This document shows positions 60,649 through 64,000 of a stretch of DNA of 64,000 nt, one piece after another. The notes under the pieces were generated by a model that worked only from the letters and a program-made list of their open reading frames with translations, was not told where the DNA came from and did not search any database. Source of the DNA: Massilia pinisoli (GTDB lineage Bacteria > Pseudomonadota > Gammaproteobacteria > Burkholderiales > Burkholderiaceae_D); assembly GCF_024753285.1 (NCBI RefSeq), contig NZ_JANUGW010000020.1, forward strand, positions 59,431 through 123,430. The letters are read 5' to 3'. The position numbers and the translations under genes were made by a program. Positions within the stretch are counted from its first letter, which is position 1; the number at the start of each line of letters is the position of its first letter.

Positions 60649-62024
60649 ACGAATCGGTTCAGCTCAAGCTGTCCTTTACCCTATCGCTGGCCATCCTCGT
60701 GGTGGCCATCGTGGCCGGCGTCTTCTCGTTCCTGTCCGCCTTTGATGAGGCCCACGAGCTGCAAGACGACGTATTGCGCCAGGTGGCACAGCTCATGGAT
60801 CGTCAGCGGCTGTCGCCGAACGCGCCGATCGCCGGTATTTCCCTCAAGAATACTGATGAAGAATCGCGCGTGATTGTCCAGCGCTTGGGTGAGGTCAGTC
60901 CTTCGACGTTAGGCGTGGACGCAGGAGGCGTGCTCTCACTCCCGGTGACATTGGCGGATGGATTGCACACGCTGGAAGTGGGTGGCGAGACTTTCCGCGT
61001 GCTGATCAAGACCACGGCAGCCGGCGAGCGCATCGCCGTCGCTCAGGAATCCGGCTTCCGCAACGAAATCGCCCGCGACGGGGCGCTGCGCACCGTGATG
61101 CCCTTCCTGATCCTTGTTCCGGTGCTGCTGCTGATCGTCGCCGACTTGGTGCGCAAGATGTTCCGGCCTATCGCCGCGCTCTCCAGGGAAATCGATCAGC
61201 GCGCCGAACAGGAACTGCACCCGGTCGAAGACTCCCACTTTCCCGTCGAGGTACGCCCATTCGCCGTGGCGATCAATCGGCTGCTCGCCCGAGTCGGCCA
61301 GTCCATGGACTCCCAGCGCCGCTTCGTGGCGGATGCCGCGCACGAGCTGCGTTCGCCATTGACGGCCCTATCGCTGCAGGCGGAGCGTCTGGCAGACGCG
61401 GAAATGTCCGGCCTGGCACGCGAGCGGCTGACAGTGCTGCGGCAAGGAATCGCGCGCGGCGAGAACCTCCTGGATCAGCTCCTGACCTTCGCCAGGGCGC
61501 AGGCGGCCGCCGACTTGCCGAAGTCGCCAGTATCTGTCCAACGCGTCTACCGCCATGTGCTGGAAGACCTCATGCCGCTGGCCGAGGCCAAGAACATCGA
61601 CATCGGTGTCGAAGGCGCACAGGATGCCGAGGTGTGCGTGGGCGAGCTGGACATGTTCGCCATGATCAGGAACCTGGTCGATAATGCCATCCGCTACACC
61701 CCGGAGGGAGGGCGGGTCGACCTTTCCGTATGGATGACCGCAGGGTGTGCCGTACTGTGCGTCAAGGACACTGGGCCAGGTATCCCGGCATGCGAGCGCG
61801 AACGCGTTTTTGATCCTTTCTACCGCACGTTGGGCAGCAAGCAGGCCGGCTCTGGCCTCGGGCTTTCCATCGTCCGAACGATTGCCAATCGTATCGGCGC
61901 GGAAATCCGCCTTGGCTTCACTGATCAGGAGAAGCAAACCGGTCTGACGGTCACCGTACTCTTTCCGAGGTGCGATCCAGTCGATGCAGATCGAGAGCGG
62001 TCTGGAAAGGCCGTACCCCGATAG
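60624..62024 (+). CDS. Sensor histidine kinase (QseC/PmrB-like)
   Basis: 466 residues; ATG 60624 follows GGGGGA. Helices at about 14-36 and 156-176 enclose a 120-residue periplasmic sensor domain. HAMP-like linker, then H240 in AAHELRSPLTAL, N-box NLVDNAIRYTP, G1 DTGPGIP and G2 GSGLGLSIV. It phosphorylates the response regulator encoded just before it. The signal is unknown; cell-wall lipid, metal or cationic-peptide stress would fit the PepSY and PAP2 neighbours. Confidence 0.93.
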   Translation: MDGLKRRLNESVQLKLSFTLSLAILVVAIVAGVFSFLSAFDEAHELQDDVLRQVAQLMDRQRLSPNAPIAGISLKNTDEESRVIVQRLGEVSPSTLGVDAGGVLSLPVTLADGLHTLEVGGETFRVLIKTTAAGERIAVAQESGFRNEIARDGALRTVMPFLILVPVLLLIVADLVRKMFRPIAALSREIDQRAEQELHPVEDSHFPVEVRPFAVAINRLLARVGQSMDSQRRFVADAAHELRSPLTALSLQAERLADAEMSGLARERLTVLRQGIARGENLLDQLLTFARAQAAADLPKSPVSVQRVYRHVLEDLMPLAEAKNIDIGVEGAQDAEVCVGELDMFAMIRNLVDNAIRYTPEGGRVDLSVWMTAGCAVLCVKDTGPGIPACERERVFDPFYRTLGSKQAGSGLGLSIVRTIANRIGAEIRLGFTDQEKQTGLTVTVLFPRCDPVDADRERSGKAVPR

Positions 62025-62231
62025 GGCGTCAGGATACCCTGCAAAAAGGGTCAACGTATCGGGAATCGATCACCGGCGCTATGGTGATTGGCTGCAGCAG
62101 ACGCGACTATTGCTGCGCCGACAGACATTATGCGTGCGCTGACAAGACCGGTAGGTCAACCGGACGGTCTGAGCCGGCGTTATGGCGGAGAGCAAGCTGC
62201 TCGTACTAGCGGACCAACCGGAGAGATACTC

Positions 62232-62567
62232 ATGAAATCGAAACTGAAAATTGCAAGCGTCTTGTTATTGATGGCTTCCAGCGCAGCGCTCGCTGCTGGC
62301 CAGAGTACTGCCCCGACAGCGACGCCGGTGTCCGCAACGCATTCGACGATAACTGCTCCGGCAACAACTACGCCAGCCGGTACTATCGCGGCTCCGATGG
62401 CTGACAGTAAAGCGGACATCAAAGCTGAGAAAAAGCAGATCCGTGCTGATAAGAAGGCTGCGCTAGCGGCTTGCAAATCTATGAAGGGCGCGGAAAAATC
62501 GGCATGTAAAAAAGAAGCCAAGGCGAAAGAGACGGCTGCAATGGCGGAGTTGAAGAACAGGAAGTAA
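62232..62567 (+). CDS. Small secreted Lys/Ala-rich protein
   Basis: 111 residues from ATG 62232 with GAGAGA upstream. Signal peptide 1-23 (ends AALAA), a Thr/Pro/Ala linker (residues 24-60), then a highly charged helical part (KADIKAEKKQIRADKKAALA; CKSMKGAEKSACKKEAKAKE) containing two Cys. The repeated A-C-K-x-M/A-K pattern is loosely like PsiF repeats, and the next gene is PsiF-like. Function unknown; periplasmic. Confidence 0.7.
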   Translation: MKSKLKIASVLLLMASSAALAAGQSTAPTATPVSATHSTITAPATTTPAGTIAAPMADSKADIKAEKKQIRADKKAALAACKSMKGAEKSACKKEAKAKETAAMAELKNRK

Positions 62568-62655
62568 GTACCTTTGGTTGATGCGAAAGTTTTGTGACGA
62601 TAAAGTGCAGACTTTCTGACTGGACTGCTGCTTTAATACTTTCAAGGAGCGTGTG

Positions 62656-62970
62656 ATGAGTAAATCTCTCTTGTCTTTTGCTGGTATTTTATTTTTCGCC
62701 AACATGGCCGTCGCGCAAAGTTCAGTTTCCTCAACAACAAATACAACGGCGGCACCTGGTGCTACCGGTTGCGAAGTAAAAGCTGTTAGTAAGAACGGCA
62801 AGCCTCTCGCAGGAGCGGCTAAAAACGCATTCATGAAGAAGTGCGAAGCTTCAGCCGCAAGTGGTGACAAGGCAGTCGCGTGCGCTGCGAAAGCAGTCGA
62901 CAAGAACGGTAAGCCGCTAGCTGGAGCTTCCAAGTCTTCCTTTATGAAGAAGTGTGAAGCTACCAACTAG
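62656..62970 (+). CDS. PsiF-repeat periplasmic protein
   Basis: 104 residues from ATG 62656, six bases after AAGGAG. Signal peptide 1-21 (ends MAVA), short Thr linker, then two almost identical repeats: C-x-x-KAV-x-KNGKPLAGA followed by FMKKCEA. Each repeat has a Cys at both ends. This is the PsiF (phosphate-starvation-inducible) repeat layout. The role of PsiF is unknown. GC is lower than in the core genome. Probably coexpressed with the preceding small secreted protein. Confidence 0.8.
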   Translation: MSKSLLSFAGILFFANMAVAQSSVSSTTNTTAAPGATGCEVKAVSKNGKPLAGAAKNAFMKKCEASAASGDKAVACAAKAVDKNGKPLAGASKSSFMKKCEATN

Positions 62971-63503
62971 TTGGCGCTGTCACGCCGGGAATAACATCTC
63001 GGAAATTCCGCTTTCCGGGATTTGGTTGATGCGGACGTTCGCACCCGAATCGAACGTAAATGGTGGACTCGTTAAGCCTCTGGCGCTAAGCATTCGCTTT
63101 TAGTTGAGTACGACAGGCCGCTTCGGGTCGACACCGGCCTGCCATTAAAGCAGCTCTGCTGTCGTCAACCAATGGATGCCCCACATCTAACGCTTTACAG
63201 GGTGCGGTTCCTTTGGTATGTCTTGAGTGGGCGCGCGTGGAGCGAAACTTCGGGTAGGGTTCGTGCTTTCGCCGGTATGGTCTGGCTTGCCTATGTAGGT
63301 AGTTTTGCCAGCTTGGCTCTACTGGGATGGGATGCGATAAGCTCTTCGGTGTCAGTCATATTGGTCCGCTTCGGGGTGGTTCCAGCCTGTCGGGGGCAAC
63401 AATCGACCTAGCGTAGCCGCGGCTAGCGTGCTGTCGAGGTGGGGTTCCGGTTGCTCAGCGATCCCAAGGGCGAGATCGACCGATTTGTTGTTCTGCTCGC
63501 GTA
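62971..63503. other. Stretch without a supported gene
   Basis: A small CGGAAA/TTTCCG hairpin (63000-63017) may end the PsiF-type transcript. A 79-codon plus frame (63172-63411) with two hydrophobic stretches lacks a ribosome site; I do not call it. Confidence 0.35.
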
Positions 63504-63728
63504 TTACAATGCTGCTGGTGGATAATCTTCCACACGAATCGCCGTTCTGGACAGTACGCGTTGAATCACGTCTGGGCTAAACCCGTTTGATTTTAAGTAC
63601 TCGATTGCGCTCACAGTTCCGGTGTCGCGTTGTATTTGCAATCCAAGTCTAACGAGATCAGAAGGAATACCGGTGTCGTGTGCTTTTTGATTGCGTCGAA
63701 CGCGGCGGTTAATTTTGAACATGTCCAT
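63504..63728 (-). CDS. Hypothetical 74-residue protein
   Basis: Starts at ATG 63728 (an ATG two codons later is an alternative). Basic N-terminus (FKINRRVRRNQKAHDTG), then helical sequence VRLGLQIQRDTGTVSAIEYL and NGFSPDVIQRVLSRT, which reads like a small folded helical domain. No signal peptide. Unknown family; composition is protein-like, and codon use resembles the accessory part of the window. Confidence 0.5.
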   Translation of the reverse strand: MDMFKINRRVRRNQKAHDTGIPSDLVRLGLQIQRDTGTVSAIEYLKSNGFSPDVIQRVLSRTAIRVEDYPPAAL

Positions 63729-64000
63729 GTACGCCTAACAAAATCTATGGTCCCCCTCCTTTTTGCAAGTTGCTTTTCCTTGGCTAGGATGTGAGTGGGC
63801 TTGCTCGAATCTATCCGGCGTCTGTTGGAGACTTGCTCCGCGCCACGATGAGAGTCGCGCCTGTTGGCCCTAAAAACCTCGGCGGCTTGTTCAGCCAGTT
63901 TTGTTAACAGGGTGCCCGACAGGCAAGTGTGCCGTTCACGTCATCCAAAGTCAGCAGTCGCAAAACCGGTAGGCGGTACTACCGTATGCCCAAGGAAGCC
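63729..64000. other. Right edge, no gene recognised
   Basis: 270 bases without a supported frame. No tRNA or complete repeat was recognised before the window ends. Confidence 0.3.

Noticed and set aside
63172..63411. Possible 79-residue membrane protein
   Set aside because: Two hydrophobic stretches but no ribosome site and a low-complexity end; left as unresolved.
1..64000. CRISPR array or intact insertion sequence
   Set aside because: No regularly spaced repeat of 23-40 bases and no transposase or integrase gene with recognisable catalytic motifs was found by eye.

Overview
This is a 64-kb window of a high-GC Gram-negative chromosome. It carries a TonB-dependent receptor, MipA/OmpV, an RND tripartite pump, lipoproteins and a TolC-type channel. 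GC-rich codon use, gene style (hybrid kinases, Caulobacter/Xanthomonas-type TonB receptor, small secreted orphan proteins) and the overall mix suggest a betaproteobacterium of the Oxalobacteraceae (Massilia/Telluria/Duganella-like). The taxon is an inference; no rRNA or other marker gene is present. No complete tRNA gene, rRNA gene or CRISPR array was seen.

Region 1 (1-21.2 kb) is a dense signalling and cell-wall cluster. It encodes a penicillin-binding transpeptidase (cut by the left edge), a run of overlapping unknown genes, a zinc-ribbon/SPFH/coiled-coil protein, a Ser/Thr kinase fused to a sulfatase-modifying-factor (FGE-like) domain and a 34-residue membrane peptide. The opposite strand carries an FHA protein, a PP2C phosphatase, an SH3-like membrane protein, a second FHA-like protein, an FtsW/RodA-family protein and a second, atypical Ser/Thr kinase. 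An MFS exporter and a GNAT acetyltransferase sit inside. The set kinase + PP2C + FHA + PBP + FtsW/RodA matches the logic of the actinobacterial pknAB/pstP/fhaB/rodA/pbpA locus and is the best candidate here for an uncharacterised system.

Region 2 (21.2-38.2 kb) is ordinary chromosome: small membrane and glycine-zipper proteins, a metallophosphoesterase, an M28 peptidase, an SRAP (YedK/HMCES-like) protein, an OafA-type acyltransferase, a tandem pair of 761-residue hybrid histidine kinases whose upstream leaders are duplicated too, a TonB receptor, a GlcG/HbpS-like protein and a LysR regulator.

Region 3 (38.2-43.2 kb) is a lower-GC decay zone. It has a secreted-protein gene broken by one in-frame TGA, a truncated relative, a relaxase remnant, a tRNA-3'-end-like att fragment with iterated 9-mers, long stretches without genes, MipA/OmpV and a DUF4337 protein.

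Region 4 (43.2-64 kb) is accessory. It holds a CzcCBA-type metal efflux operon, a ketosynthase/ACP/hydrolase mini-cluster with a Cys in the hydrolase nucleophile position, DUF2252, an N-terminally short DedA protein, an AT-rich operon of three secreted proteins led by a bulb-type lectin, and a membrane/regulatory cluster (PepSY, PAP2 phosphatase, two COG4705-like membrane proteins around a lipoprotein, and an OmpR-type two-component system). Two small periplasmic proteins follow, one with duplicated PsiF-type repeats.
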